DNA of 33,368 bases, taken from NCBI GenBank assembly GCA_021647785.1, contig JAKIUC010000050.1, positions 1-33,368 on the forward strand. Direction: 5' to 3'. A program made the translations under genes and the position numbers. The notes under the pieces were generated by a model that searched no databases, was not told the DNA's origin, and saw only the letters and a list, made by a program, of their open reading frames with translations. This document shows positions 15,526 through 25,532 of the stretch, in pieces (within the stretch, counting starts at the first letter, position 1; every line of letters begins with the position of its first letter). This DNA is from Melioribacteraceae bacterium (GTDB lineage: Bacteria > Bacteroidota > Ignavibacteria > Ignavibacteriales > Melioribacteraceae).

Positions 15526-17412
15526 CTATACTAAAGATTTTATCTCTTCAAGTTCTTCCCATCTATCATAAAGTGTTTGAACCTTAGTTTTAGAAAGTTC
15601 TAATTTCTTATTTAACCCTTTTGTCTGCTCAGCATATTTTTCAAAAAAATCTGGTGATGAAAAAATAGCTTCAATTCTTTCTACTTCCGATTCAGCATCA
15701 AGTATATTGTTCTCAATTGTTTCTAACTCTTTCTTTTCATTCCACGTAAGTTTCCGAACAGATGATTTTACTCTTTTATTATTCTTTTTTTCTAAAGGTT
15801 CAGCACATTTATTAGTTGAGATTTTTCTACTTCGTTTTTTCTCGATATAGTAATTATAATCTCCTTCGCTAAAGTGGATTTTACCATTATCCTCAAAAGC
15901 TAATATTCCGTTGCAGACACGGTTTAGGAAATACCTATCGTGACTAACCACAACCACACAGCCATCAAACGAGATTAGTGCCTCCTCCAAAATTCTGAGA
16001 GTGGGTAAATCCAAATCGTTTGTCGGTTCATCAAGAATTAGAAAATTACCTCCATTCTTTAAAATGTTTGCAAGAGTTAACCTGCTTTTTTCACCTCCGG
16101 AAAGTCTTCCAACTTTATTATTAATTCTATCATCTGTAAATAGAAAACGACGTAAGTATGTATAAATGTTTATATCTCGCTTGCCAAATTTAATAGAGGT
16201 ATTCCCTTCCCCAATTGCTTCAATTACAGTATCTTCATCATTTAATATTAACCTCGATTGATCGATATAATTAAATTCGGTTTTATCTCCAATATCAATT
16301 TTGCCACTCTGTGGTTGAAGTTCGCCAAGAATTAATTTAAGAAGTGTAGTTTTACCAACACCATTTTTCCCAACTATTCCAAGTCTTCGTCCAGCTTCAA
16401 ACGGAAAAGTTAATCCTTCAATTAGTTGTTTGCCGCCTAGTTCAATTCCAATGTTTTTAATTTCAACAACTCTGTTTCCCAATCTTTCTGCTGGAGGAAT
16501 TACCAAATCGACAGTCAGTTCAATCTCTTTGTTTTCCTGCGAAGCAATTCCATAATATTTATCGAGACGACTTTTCGATTTTGTAGTGCGTGCTTTGGGT
16601 CCACGCCTTACCCAATCCAGTTCACGCTTTAAAAAGTTTTGTCTCTTTTTCTCTTCAACTTCTTCTATAGCTTGGCGTTCAGCTTTGTTAATTAAATAAG
16701 TTGTATAATTTCCTTTGTGCGAATAGAATTTTCCATTATTTAACTCAACAATTCTATTTGCAATTCGGTCAAGAAAATAGCGGTCGTGAGTAACAAATAT
16801 ACACGTTCCACTATACCCAGCAAGGAAATTCTCAATCCACACAATTGAATCTGTATCAAGGTGGTTTGTTGGCTCATCTAAAATCAGCAATTCTGGTTTG
16901 GAAATTAAAGCACGGCAAAGTGCAACTCGTCGCTTTTCTCCGCCCGAAAGTGTGGCTACACTACGCTCTCTCTCCGGAGAGCTAAGAGCTTTCATTAAAA
17001 CCGAGATTTGCTTATCAAGATTCCAAGCATCTTTTTCATTTATCTCTTTTTCGAGCAATTCTTTTCTCGGTGAATCGAATGGAGTATTTTCATATTCATT
17101 AATTAACTCTTGAATTGCTTCTGCTCCATCCATTATGCTTTCGTAAACAGTTTTGGAATTGTTGAGAGTAAAATCTTGAGTGAGAAATCCGATATTCAGA
17201 TTCTTCTTTTTTGCCACTTTCCCAGAATCAGAATTTATTTCATCAGAGATTATTTTTAAAAAAGTAGATTTGCCCGCACCATTCCGACCTACAAGCCCAA
17301 TTCTGTCACCTTCATGAATACTTAGCGAGGTATTATCAAGTATTATTTGTTCACCAAAACTAAGGGATAGTTCCATTGCTGTAAGTATTACAGGGGTTAT
17401 GTTATCTGCCAT
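15526..17412 (-). CDS. ABC-F family ATPase (Uup-like)
   Basis: This is a 628-residue soluble protein with two ABC ATPase domains and no membrane segments. Domain 1 has Walker A GRNGAGKST (about 42-50), signature LSGGEKRRVALCRAL and Walker B LLILDEPTNHLD. Domain 2 has GKNGVGKTT (about 346-354), LSGGEKSRLTLANIL and FLILDEPTNDLD. A linker of about 80 residues with basic RRGPKARTTKSKSR joins them, and a C-terminal charged coiled coil (about 555-628) follows, which is the arrangement of Uup. ABC-F proteins act on the ribosome; Uup-type members are linked to ribosome assembly and DNA processing. The stop codon overlaps a TATTCCACTCCCTA repeat terminus (15515-15527). Confidence 0.9.
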   Translation of the reverse strand: MADNITPVILTAMELSLSFGEQIILDNTSLSIHEGDRIGLVGRNGAGKSTFLKIISDEINSDSGKVAKKKNLNIGFLTQDFTLNNSKTVYESIMDGAEAIQELINEYENTPFDSPRKELLEKEINEKDAWNLDKQISVLMKALSSPERERSVATLSGGEKRRVALCRALISKPELLILDEPTNHLDTDSIVWIENFLAGYSGTCIFVTHDRYFLDRIANRIVELNNGKFYSHKGNYTTYLINKAERQAIEEVEEKKRQNFLKRELDWVRRGPKARTTKSKSRLDKYYGIASQENKEIELTVDLVIPPAERLGNRVVEIKNIGIELGGKQLIEGLTFPFEAGRRLGIVGKNGVGKTTLLKLILGELQPQSGKIDIGDKTEFNYIDQSRLILNDEDTVIEAIGEGNTSIKFGKRDINIYTYLRRFLFTDDRINNKVGRLSGGEKSRLTLANILKNGGNFLILDEPTNDLDLPTLRILEEALISFDGCVVVVSHDRYFLNRVCNGILAFEDNGKIHFSEGDYNYYIEKKRSRKISTNKCAEPLEKKNNKRVKSSVRKLTWNEKKELETIENNILDAESEVERIEAIFSSPDFFEKYAEQTKGLNKKLELSKTKVQTLYDRWEELEEIKSLV

Positions 17413-17416
17413 AAAT

Positions 17417-17665
17417 ATGAAATATTCAATAAAAGAAATAATTATTTTAATTGTGCAATATACAATTTTTAATTTGGTGAAAGAATTTGGAGTGAGTTAT
17501 GAGTTGGGTTCAGAATCGAAGTTGAAGCAAATAACAAAGGCTGTTAGAATCTCGAAGCATAGAGTATTTCATCATGCGGATATTTATTCATTATCAGAAA
17601 TTAATAATGAGTTTACCGTTTTACTGAGAGATGCTTTTAATACGGTAGTAAAGGGTCCCAAATGA
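17417..17665 (+). CDS. Small hypothetical protein
   Basis: This is an 82-residue reading frame. I start at the ATG at 17417; an ATG at 17399 would overlap the divergent ABC-F start. The N-terminus is hydrophobic (IIILIVQYTIFNLV), then comes a polar part with KLKQITKAVRISKHRVFHHADIYSL and EFTVLLRDAF. Composition is protein-like, but no family is recognised and no promoter or ribosome-binding site stands out. It could be a chance frame or the remnant of a larger gene. Confidence 0.3.
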   Translation: MKYSIKEIIILIVQYTIFNLVKEFGVSYELGSESKLKQITKAVRISKHRVFHHADIYSLSEINNEFTVLLRDAFNTVVKGPK

Positions 17666-17708
17666 ATTAGAGTAATATGGTTCTACCAATCTGAAGACAG
17701 TTTTAACT

Positions 17709-18746
17709 TTAGTCAAAATACTTTTTCCGAAATTTTAGAGCAACCCCCACCAACGCAATTAAAACGGGTACTTCCACTAAAGGACCAATTACAGCAGCAA
17801 AGGCAACTCCAGAATTTATTCCAAATATAGCAATTGCAACAGCAATGGCTAATTCAAAATTATTGCTTGCAGCGGTAAATGAAAGTGTTGTTGACTTTTG
17901 ATAATTTGCCCCAAATTTTTTACTTAAAAAGAATGAAACTAAAAACATAACTACGAAATAAATAATAAGAGGAATTGCAATTCTGAAAACATCAAAAGGA
18001 ATTTTAACTATATGTTCTCCTTTGAGAGAGAACATTACTAAAATTGTAAAGAGCAAAGCGTAGAGTGTAATGGGGCTAATTTTCGGAATAAAAACTTTGT
18101 TGTACCAATCCAATCCTTTCTTTTTTAATAGAACAAAACGGGTAAGCATTCCGCCGAAGAAGGGAATGCCTAAGTAGATTAAAACAGATTCAGCAACTTG
18201 CCAAATTGTAATGTCTATTTTTATTCCTTCAAGTCCAAGCCAATTTGGAAGAATGGTTAAGAAAACATAGGCATAAATAGAGAAAAATAGAACTTGAAAA
18301 ATTGAATTAAAAGCTACTAATCCGGCAGCATACTCTCTATCACCATGTGCTAAATCATTCCAAACTATTACCATTGCTATGCAGCGTGCAAGCCCAATTA
18401 ATATTAGACCAGCCATATATTCCGGATAATCGTGTAAAAAGATTATGGCAAGTAGAAACATTAGGATTGGTCCGATAATCCAATTTTGTACTAAAGAAAG
18501 CGTAAGAATTTTTGTATCCTTAAAAACATCACCAAGTTCTTCATATTTTACTTTTGCGAGTGGAGGGTACATCATCAGTATAAGCCCTACTGCAATGGGA
18601 ATGTTAGTTGTGCCACTATTAAAAGTATTCCAAAAATCAACAATGCCCGGGTTTAGATAACCCCACAAAACTCCAATTAACATTGCAAGGAAAATCCATA
18701 GTGTTAAATATCTATCTAAAAATTTTAGTTTACTTTTTGATTTCAT
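17709..18746 (-). CDS. acr3: Arsenite efflux transporter, ACR3 family
   Basis: This is a 345-residue inner-membrane protein with about ten membrane segments that exports arsenite by exchange with protons. ACR3 landmarks are [39 protein letters not shown] (about 118-156), including the Cys in the fourth helix essential in studied homologues, and [21 protein letters not shown] (near 288) followed by [21 protein letters not shown]. It starts three bases after arsC, so the two make an arsenate reduction and export operon. No ArsR repressor is nearby. Confidence 0.93.
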   Translation of the reverse strand: MKSKSKLKFLDRYLTLWIFLAMLIGVLWGYLNPGIVDFWNTFNSGTTNIPIAVGLILMMYPPLAKVKYEELGDVFKDTKILTLSLVQNWIIGPILMFLLAIIFLHDYPEYMAGLILIGLARCIAMVIVWNDLAHGDREYAAGLVAFNSIFQVLFFSIYAYVFLTILPNWLGLEGIKIDITIWQVAESVLIYLGIPFFGGMLTRFVLLKKKGLDWYNKVFIPKISPITLYALLFTILVMFSLKGEHIVKIPFDVFRIAIPLIIYFVVMFLVSFFLSKKFGANYQKSTTLSFTAASNNFELAIAVAIAIFGINSGVAFAAVIGPLVEVPVLIALVGVALKFRKKYFD

Positions 18747-18749
18747 ATT

Positions 18750-19172
18750 CTATTTATTAATTGAACTATACCACTTCCAAAAATCTATTTTTATCTCGTC
18801 TCTAATTTTTCTAAACTCACTAAAAATTTCCTCTTCGGTTCCGGTTGCATCTGCTGGGTCTTCAAACCCAATGTGAAGTTGCTCTTTCACATTTCCAGTA
18901 AAAACTGGACAAGTCTCTTTTGCAGAACCACAAACTGTGATAACGTAATCGAAAGAGTGGTTCAAATACTTACTTACGTTTTCAGGCTTTCCATTGGTGA
19001 TATCAATTCCAATTTCGTTCATAACTTTTACTGCATTGGGATTTACAGCAGATGCAGGAATTGTTCCAGCAGAATAAACAGTGAGTTCGTTATCAAACGA
19101 TTTTAAAAACCCTTCAGCCATTTGGCTTCGGCATGAGTTGCCTGTACATAAAATAATAATGTTTTTTTGCAT
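18750..19172 (-). CDS. arsC: Arsenate reductase, thioredoxin-coupled low-molecular-weight phosphatase type
   Basis: This is a 140-residue cytosolic enzyme that reduces arsenate to arsenite. The phosphatase-like P-loop C9-TGNSC-R15 is intact, followed by SQMAEG. The two redox cysteines C81 and C88 (VITVCGSAKETCPV) correspond to the Cys82/Cys89 relay of the thioredoxin-coupled type, and FEDPADATG is the conserved acid loop. It is first in a two-gene unit with acr3. Length matches the family. Confidence 0.93.
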   Translation of the reverse strand: MQKNIIILCTGNSCRSQMAEGFLKSFDNELTVYSAGTIPASAVNPNAVKVMNEIGIDITNGKPENVSKYLNHSFDYVITVCGSAKETCPVFTGNVKEQLHIGFEDPADATGTEEEIFSEFRKIRDEIKIDFWKWYSSINK

Positions 19173-19256
19173 TAAATTATTTGTTGTGCTTAAAATAATA
19201 AGTATAAAGATAGTTTATTTGATAATTAAAATCTTGCAGGAAATATTAAGATAAGG

Positions 19257-19859
19257 TTAAGATTTGTACGAGCCGATGAGTATATGATTTCCATCAATCA
19301 GTTGAAGTGCAATACCAGAAGTTAGTGGGAGTCTATATCTGTTTCCATCTTCATTTAATGCAAAATGTGCTTTATTACTAAGTGCGAACTTTCCATTGTA
19401 CATAGTATTTAACTCACACTTTAATATTTGGTTTACTGGAATTTTTTTATTTAAAGCTGGGAAACTCTTTATATGTAATGTTTTCCCCTTAACTTTTAAT
19501 GAAAGCATTTTTCTTTTTGAAATAAGATAGATTGCTGATATAAATAGTAAAAAATAACATGTTACAAAAAAAGCAGTTGAGAAGCTATTAAAGCTAAGAA
19601 AGGTTATTGAGATAATTTTTGTTAGTAGAATAACTAAGGCAATAAGTGTGAATGAAACAATTAGAAAACTGAAAAGATAATTCTGAGATTCCTTTCCTCT
19701 AATGTAGGTTCCATTTTTATTAGGCTTAGGGTAAAAATCTATATCAGAATTATTAATAAAACTTTTACTAATAATTGGATTTTCGCCTAATAAGATTTCA
19801 TCAGCAAAATCAATTGTTTTATTACTTCTATACTTTTGTTGGGTGTTGATATTATTCAC
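19257..19859 (-). CDS. Hypothetical membrane protein with PH-like C-terminal domain
   Basis: This is a 200-residue protein. The N-terminal 60 residues are polar, two membrane helices lie at about 63-110 (FSFLIVSFTLIALVILLTKI and TAFFVTCYFLLFISAIYLI), and the C-terminal 80 residues are a beta-rich part (LSLKVKGKTLHIKSFPALNKKIPVNQILKCELN) resembling bacterial PH-like domains. No enzyme motif is visible. It lies upstream of arsC on the same strand with an 84-base gap, so a functional link to arsenic is not implied. Confidence 0.6.
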   Translation of the reverse strand: MNNINTQQKYRSNKTIDFADEILLGENPIISKSFINNSDIDFYPKPNKNGTYIRGKESQNYLFSFLIVSFTLIALVILLTKIISITFLSFNSFSTAFFVTCYFLLFISAIYLISKRKMLSLKVKGKTLHIKSFPALNKKIPVNQILKCELNTMYNGKFALSNKAHFALNEDGNRYRLPLTSGIALQLIDGNHILIGSYKS

Positions 19860-20040
19860 TCTATAAAAATTACTAACTATAATGATATGAAGAATTATTT
19901 TAATTTACAAATTAAAAAACACTTCTAAAGTGTTATATAACAATAGTTTAAAGTTTTATCATCTTTTCTGAACTCATCTACTTGAAATATAGAGAATAGA
20001 TTCACAAAAGGAAACAACCAAGTGTTCTTTTATGCGTTGT

Positions 20041-20084
20041 TGGAATTAATGACCAACACTTTTTTACAGAAAACACAGTTTGTA
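20041..20084. repeat. Dispersed 42-base repeat, copy 2
   Basis: TGGAATTAATGACCAACAC then TTTTTTACAGAAAACACAG and TTTGTAC; partner of 12191-12232. It ends 67 bases before the -33 element of the pckA promoter. The rest of 19860-20150 shows only a small AACACTT-AAGTGTT hairpin (19918-19934). Confidence 0.65.
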
Positions 20085-20150
20085 CTTCTCACGGATTCCT
20101 ACGAACAAAACAAAATGTAGCCTAAAAAACTTCTTAAAAAGTATTTCTTA

Positions 20151-20183
20151 TTTGGGTAAACTCAAATACTTTAACTATTTTTG
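20151..20183 (+). promoter_or_regulatory. Bacteroidota-type promoter of pckA
   Basis: TTTG (20151-20154), 21-base spacer, TATTTTTG (20176-20183). This matches the Bacteroidota primary sigma consensus TTTG-N19-21-TAnnTTTG. A start of transcription near 20190 would leave a leader of about 35 bases before the ATG at 20225. Confidence 0.55.
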
Positions 20184-20224
20184 ATATGAAAATAATTTTT
20201 ATAAAATTTTAAATGGAGTCAAAA

Positions 20225-21838
20225 ATGTCTCTTGATTTATCAAAATATGGAATTGAAGATGTTGTGGAGGTTTTCCACAATCCGTCTTACGAATTGCTAT
20301 ATGAACATGAAACAAACCCTAATTTAAACGGATTTGAAAGAGGGCAAACCTCAGAACTTGGCGCAGTAAATGTTATGACTGGTGTTTTTACTGGTCGCTC
20401 ACCAAAAGACAAATACATTGTTGAAGATGATGTAACACGTGATACAGTTTGGTGGACATCGGATAAAGCAAAAAATGATAATAAGCCAACTACTCCGGAA
20501 GTTTGGAAAGATTTGAAGAAATTGGTTGCAAAACAACTATCGGGTAAAAAACTATATGTGGTTGATACTTTTGCTGGCACGAGTGGTGATTTTCAATTAA
20601 AGGTTCGTTTTATTATGGAAGTTGCTTGGCAGGCACATTTTGTAAAGAATATGTTTATTCGTCCAACAGAGGAAGAATTAGCAAATTATGGCGAGCCGGA
20701 TTTTGTTTCTATGAATGGTTCTAAAACATCAAACCCCGATTGGGAAAAACATGGTTTACACTCGGAGAATTTTACAGTTTTCAATTTGTCGGAAAAAATG
20801 CAGGTAATAGGTGGTACTTGGTATGGCGGCGAAATGAAAAAAGGTATTTTTTCAATGATGAATTACTACCTTCCACTTAGAGGAATGGCATCGATGCACT
20901 GTTCAGCGAATGTTGGAAAAGATGGCAAAACAGCTATTTTCTTTGGTTTATCGGGAACTGGAAAAACAACTCTTTCTACAGACCCGCACCGTCTTTTAAT
21001 TGGTGACGATGAACATGGCTGGGATGACCATGGGATATTTAACTTTGAAGGTGGATGTTACGCCAAAACCATAAACCTTGATGAAGAATCTGAGCCAGAT
21101 ATTTACCATGCTATTAAACGTGATGCCTTGTTAGAAAATGTAACTCTTGATGCCGATGGAAAAATTGATTTCAGTGATGGTTCAACAACTCAAAACACTC
21201 GTGTTTCTTATCCAATTTATCACATCGATAACATTGTAAAACCCGTTTCAAAAGCCGGACATGCAAATAAAGTAATCTTTCTAACGGCGGATGCTTTTGG
21301 CGTTATGCCTCCGGTAGCTAAATTAGACCACGAGCAGACAAAATATCATTTTCTTTCAGGATTTACAGCAAAATTAGCTGGTACTGAAAGGGGTGTTACT
21401 ACTCCTCAACCAACATTTTCAGCTTGTTTTGGTGCTGCTTTCTTATCGCTTCATCCAACAAAATATGGTGAAGAATTAGTAAAAAAGATGGATGCAAATA
21501 ATGCACAAGCCTATTTAGTAAACACTGGTTGGAATGGTACTGGAAAGAGAATTTCAATTAAAGATACAAGAAGAATTATTGATGCAATACTTGATGGCTC
21601 TATTGAAAATGTAGAGACAAAAATCCTTCCAATATTCAATTTAGAAATTCCTGTTGAGTTGCATGATGTTAATCCAAGCATTCTTGACCCCCGCGATACT
21701 TATTCCGATTCATCAGAGTGGGATGAAAAAGCAAATAAATTAGCTGAATTGTTTATCAAAAACTTTGAACAATATACAGATAATGATGAAGGGAAAGGGC
21801 TTGTTGCTTATGGTCCGCAAATATTATCTTTTCATTAA
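20225..21838 (+). CDS. pckA: Phosphoenolpyruvate carboxykinase (ATP)
   Basis: This is a 537-residue enzyme that converts oxaloacetate and ATP to phosphoenolpyruvate, ADP and CO2 at the head of gluconeogenesis. I use the ATG at 20225, which has GGAGTC five bases upstream; the in-frame ATG at 20213 overlaps that ribosome-binding site. Visible motifs: [10 protein letters not shown] near residue 60, kinase-1a loop [11 protein letters not shown] (about 240), metal site [23 protein letters not shown] and [20 protein letters not shown]. The gene stands alone with its own promoter and terminator. Confidence 0.97.
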   Translation: MSLDLSKYGIEDVVEVFHNPSYELLYEHETNPNLNGFERGQTSELGAVNVMTGVFTGRSPKDKYIVEDDVTRDTVWWTSDKAKNDNKPTTPEVWKDLKKLVAKQLSGKKLYVVDTFAGTSGDFQLKVRFIMEVAWQAHFVKNMFIRPTEEELANYGEPDFVSMNGSKTSNPDWEKHGLHSENFTVFNLSEKMQVIGGTWYGGEMKKGIFSMMNYYLPLRGMASMHCSANVGKDGKTAIFFGLSGTGKTTLSTDPHRLLIGDDEHGWDDHGIFNFEGGCYAKTINLDEESEPDIYHAIKRDALLENVTLDADGKIDFSDGSTTQNTRVSYPIYHIDNIVKPVSKAGHANKVIFLTADAFGVMPPVAKLDHEQTKYHFLSGFTAKLAGTERGVTTPQPTFSACFGAAFLSLHPTKYGEELVKKMDANNAQAYLVNTGWNGTGKRISIKDTRRIIDAILDGSIENVETKILPIFNLEIPVELHDVNPSILDPRDTYSDSSEWDEKANKLAELFIKNFEQYTDNDEGKGLVAYGPQILSFH

Positions 21839-21843
21839 AAGTT

Positions 21844-21875
21844 AAAAAGCGAGCCTGAACAACTCGCTTTTTTTA
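21844..21875 (+). terminator. Rho-independent terminator of pckA
   Basis: AAAAAGCGAG and CTCGCTTTTT pair around a 9-base loop (CCTGAACAA), with a run of seven T. It begins five bases after the stop codon. Confidence 0.9.
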
Positions 21876-22013
21876 TGTCTTATAATACAACAAAAATCTC
21901 GAAATGAACCGAATTTATCTGAATAAGTCTTGAAGTATTGCCTAAATCGAACAATTTGGTTTGGAATGATTATTGTCTTTTATGTGTTGATAAATTTATA
22001 AATAGCAATAGCT

Positions 22014-22021
22014 TAGTTTTG
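22014..22021 (+). promoter_or_regulatory. Possible -7 element of the hybrid kinase gene (TAGTTTTG)
   Basis: TAGTTTTG fits TAnnTTTG; a TTG at 21987 is 24 bases upstream, slightly too far. If used, transcription would start near 22028, after the possible TTG start at 22026, which favours the GTG at 22047. Confidence 0.35.
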
Positions 22022-22046
22022 CATATTGCATAATCGGGAGATAAAA

Positions 22047-25000
22047 GTGCACCATAATTTATCCGAGGACCTAAAGGATAATATATTTTTAGACGCACCA
22101 GTTGGTATTTTAACTGTTGATGCTAATTTAGTAATTAATTTTGCAAATCATACATCGTTACAGTTCGAGTTAAGCAGTGTTAATAATATTAATGAATTAG
22201 TTGGTCTCTCTTTAGATTCATTAAATTATTTTAAAGATAATAAATGGCAAAATTATTTAAGTGAATTAAAAGCAGGAATTCCGTTTGAAGATGAAATAGC
22301 AAGTAAACAGACCTTAGATGGAAATGAAATAACTCTTATTGTTAAGGCTTCGCCAGTTTTTGAAGATGAAGTCTTTACAGGAGCAATTTTAATTTTTGAA
22401 GATTTTAAAATACCCCTCGCTTTAAGCCCAGAAAAAGTGATTGAAAACGACCTATTTAATACCTTTGTTAAGTCAATATCCGATTACTTCTTAATCACCG
22501 ATAAAAATGGAGATATTCAATATGCACCCAAAAGGGAAACTTTAAAGTCGTACAATAATATTTTTAATAAAAAATATCAAAAAATTACTGAAATATTTTC
22601 GGGTAAATATAGTTCTGAAATAGAGAGGTTATTTTCAGAATCATTAAACTTAAAAGAAACTATATTTTCACAAAACATTTATGATGATGCATATCCTTCA
22701 ATTAGTTTTCAGTTAACTTTTATTCCTATTGTTGAAAAAACCGGGAAAGTTAGCTTTGTATTTGTACTCTTTGAAGATGTAACAGAGACAATTAATAAAA
22801 TTAAAAACCTTGAAAATGAAGCGAGTGAGCTTAGAACATATCAATCAATTTCATCAACAGTACTTGATGCAATAATTGCTTTTGATATAAAGGGCAATAT
22901 AAATTTTTGGAATCAGGCAGCAACACGTCTGTTCGGGTTTTCACGAAGTGAAACATTCGGTAAGTTTATTGGCAATGTTGTTGAAGAATTTAGTAGAAGC
23001 TATTTTGATAAAATTGTTAAAAATCTTAAGGCAACAAAATCTTGGGAAACCAAAGTTCATTTTGAGCTGCATGGCATTCAAAGGGTAATTTCAATAAAAA
23101 TGGCTTTAACAGAGGATGATGAAAATCCTTCAATTGTTTCTTTATGCTCGGATATTACTGACCGCGAAAATTTAGAAAAGGCATTGCGTCACTCCGAAGA
23201 GACATTCAGAAGTATTGTTACTAATACAAGTGAGTACATTTGTACATTCTCTTTAGATGGAATTATTACATACAGTAATCCATACTTTATTGATGAATTT
23301 GGATATTCTGATTTTGAGTTGTTGGAAAAAGAATTAGCAAGTTTAATTGATATTGATGAATTGGATGATAAGTTTGACTTACATTCAATAATTAAAGAAG
23401 AGCAAGAGGCTATTGAACTAATTCTAATTAAGAGAAATGGCGATAAGGTATTTGTACTTGCTAACTTTACTGCTGTAACAGATCTTCAGGGAAAACCTAA
23501 ATATTATATTGGCGTTTTTACTGATGTCTCCGATAAGAGAACGAGTGAGCAGGAACTTCAATTAGTACGTACTGTTTTTGAAACTGCTCATGAAGGTATA
23601 ACACTTCAGAAAGATGGAAAATTTATACTTTTGAATATAGCTTTTGCTAATATGTTTGGATATGAAACGATAGATGAAGTAATGAACTTGGACCCGCTCG
23701 AGTTTTATAATGAGAATGATAAAGTAAAAGTTGTTGAAGATTATGAAAATTTTGTAAGTGAAAATGATAGACCCGTAAAGAACATCTACGAAGGAAGAAA
23801 GAAGAATGGGGAAATAATTCTTATTGAAAAAGGGACTAAAAAATTCTCGACCAAAAACGGGGATTATATCTCTGAATCTTTTATAGATATTACAGAACAG
23901 CAGGAAGCACAAAATGCACTTAAAGAATCGGAAGAAAAATATAGAAGTATTACCGAAAACATTGATGATGCAATTTGGACATTTGAAATTATTGAAAAGA
24001 AATTGAGTAATGTCTTTATTTCTCCATCCATTTTTGAGATTACAAAATATACTCCAGAAGCATTTATTGAAACTCCGAAATTATGGATTAAAATTATACA
24101 TCCGGATGATAAACAAAGTGTAATTTCTAAACTTAGAAGGGTGTATAAAGACCATGTAAGAAATCAGATTGAATTGGAATACAGAATTATTGATAAAATG
24201 GGTTCTCTTGTTTGGGTTAGAAATAAACTAAATTTTGTTAGAAATAATTTTGGAAAACTGGAAAAAATATTTGGTCTCCTTTCTGATATTACTTCAAGTA
24301 AAAAAAATGATGAAAAACTTCAGAAAACAACTGAAGAATTGAAAACATTAAATGATTCGAAAGATAAATTTATTACAATTATTTCTCACGATTTAAGAAC
24401 ACCGTTCAGTTCAATTCTTGGATTTACAGATTTACTTTTAATGGAACGGGATATGCCGGAAGATAAGCAAACTCAATATATCGAGTTTATTCAAGAATCA
24501 GCACGTAATATGTTAACGTTGGTAAACTCACTTCTTGATTGGACCCGCTTGCAAACTGGAAGAATAGATTATGTTGCCGAGAGACTTGATGCCAATACTG
24601 TTATTGAAAACTCTATTCAAATGCTTACTGGTAGTGCAATTCAGAAAAATATTAAATTATACTCCACTATTGATAATGAAACCTATATTCACGGCGATAG
24701 AAATTTGTTGCTTCAAGTCTTTAACAACCTTGTTTCAAATGCAATTAAATTCACAAATAATGGTGGTGAAATATTTATTGCTGCAGAACCAATTGTTGAT
24801 AAAAAGGTGATTCAGTTTAGCATAAATGATGATGGAGTTGGAATTAGTGATAGTGATAGTGAAAAACTTTTTTCAGTTGATTCTAAATTTACAACAAGTG
24901 GAACAAAGGGTGAAAAAGGTAGCGGGCTTGGACTATCGTTAGTAAAAGAGATAATTACCAAACATGGTGGTGATATTTACGTGGAAAGTGAATTGGGCGT

Positions 25001-25418
25001 AGGCACCTCGTTTATTTTTACTATCCCAATAGCATCAACAAAAATTTTACTAATTGATGAGTCGCCAACAGATGCAATTCTCTACAAAAAATTACTTAAC
25101 AATATAATTCCAAACTATGAGGTTAATATTGCAAATAATGGTGCTGAGGGTTTTAAACAAATTGAAAAAAGTTTACCTGCATTAGTAATTACTGACCATG
25201 ATATGCCGGAAATGAGTGGGTTTCAACTTGTAAAAACTGTAATGGAAAGTGAATTAAAATATAGACCACCAATTATAGTTTTAAGCAGCGATATAACTCG
25301 CGATATTATTAAAGAGTATGAAGAGCTTGGTGTTGAGTACATTTTCAAAAAACCAGTAGATTTAACAGTATTTAAAAATGCAATTGAGAAATCTTTACAG
25401 AAAGCGTTAATGATATAA
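22047..25418 (+). CDS. Multi-PAS hybrid sensor histidine kinase / response regulator
   Basis: This is a 1123-residue protein from a GTG preceded by CGGGAG at six bases; a TTG at 22026 would add seven residues. No membrane segment or signal peptide is seen, so it is probably a cytosolic sensor. About six PAS-type domains fill residues 15-740 (for example DAPVGILTVDANLVINFAN, LDAIIAFDIKGNINFWNQA, SEYICTFSLDGIITYSN, HEGITLQKDGKFILLN, DDAIWTFEI). The HisKA box ISHDLRTPFSS places the phosphorylated His near residue 781, followed by HATPase motifs NNLVSNAIKFT, DDGVGIS and KGSGLGLSLVKEI. A C-terminal receiver has the acceptor Asp near 1050 (VITDHDMPEMSG) and Lys in FKKPVD. No output domain or partner regulator is adjacent, so the signal and target are unknown. 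Confidence 0.93.
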   Translation: MHHNLSEDLKDNIFLDAPVGILTVDANLVINFANHTSLQFELSSVNNINELVGLSLDSLNYFKDNKWQNYLSELKAGIPFEDEIASKQTLDGNEITLIVKASPVFEDEVFTGAILIFEDFKIPLALSPEKVIENDLFNTFVKSISDYFLITDKNGDIQYAPKRETLKSYNNIFNKKYQKITEIFSGKYSSEIERLFSESLNLKETIFSQNIYDDAYPSISFQLTFIPIVEKTGKVSFVFVLFEDVTETINKIKNLENEASELRTYQSISSTVLDAIIAFDIKGNINFWNQAATRLFGFSRSETFGKFIGNVVEEFSRSYFDKIVKNLKATKSWETKVHFELHGIQRVISIKMALTEDDENPSIVSLCSDITDRENLEKALRHSEETFRSIVTNTSEYICTFSLDGIITYSNPYFIDEFGYSDFELLEKELASLIDIDELDDKFDLHSIIKEEQEAIELILIKRNGDKVFVLANFTAVTDLQGKPKYYIGVFTDVSDKRTSEQELQLVRTVFETAHEGITLQKDGKFILLNIAFANMFGYETIDEVMNLDPLEFYNENDKVKVVEDYENFVSENDRPVKNIYEGRKKNGEIILIEKGTKKFSTKNGDYISESFIDITEQQEAQNALKESEEKYRSITENIDDAIWTFEIIEKKLSNVFISPSIFEITKYTPEAFIETPKLWIKIIHPDDKQSVISKLRRVYKDHVRNQIELEYRIIDKMGSLVWVRNKLNFVRNNFGKLEKIFGLLSDITSSKKNDEKLQKTTEELKTLNDSKDKFITIISHDLRTPFSSILGFTDLLLMERDMPEDKQTQYIEFIQESARNMLTLVNSLLDWTRLQTGRIDYVAERLDANTVIENSIQMLTGSAIQKNIKLYSTIDNETYIHGDRNLLLQVFNNLVSNAIKFTNNGGEIFIAAEPIVDKKVIQFSINDDGVGISDSDSEKLFSVDSKFTTSGTKGEKGSGLGLSLVKEIITKHGGDIYVESELGVGTSFIFTIPIASTKILLIDESPTDAILYKKLLNNIIPNYEVNIANNGAEGFKQIEKSLPALVITDHDMPEMSGFQLVKTVMESELKYRPPIIVLSSDITRDIIKEYEELGVEYIFKKPVDLTVFKNAIEKSLQKALMI

Positions 25419-25532
25419 TACAATTGCTAAATTGTTTCATTGCTGGTGCAAAAGGAGAGATAACAGTTTAGGAATTTAACAATGAAACCATTCTAACAAA
25501 CGGCAAGACTTTTTAATAATTACAAATTGTTA

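Noticed and set aside
20213-20224. Upstream ATG for pckA
   Set aside because: It overlaps GGAGTC, the probable ribosome-binding site of the ATG at 20225.
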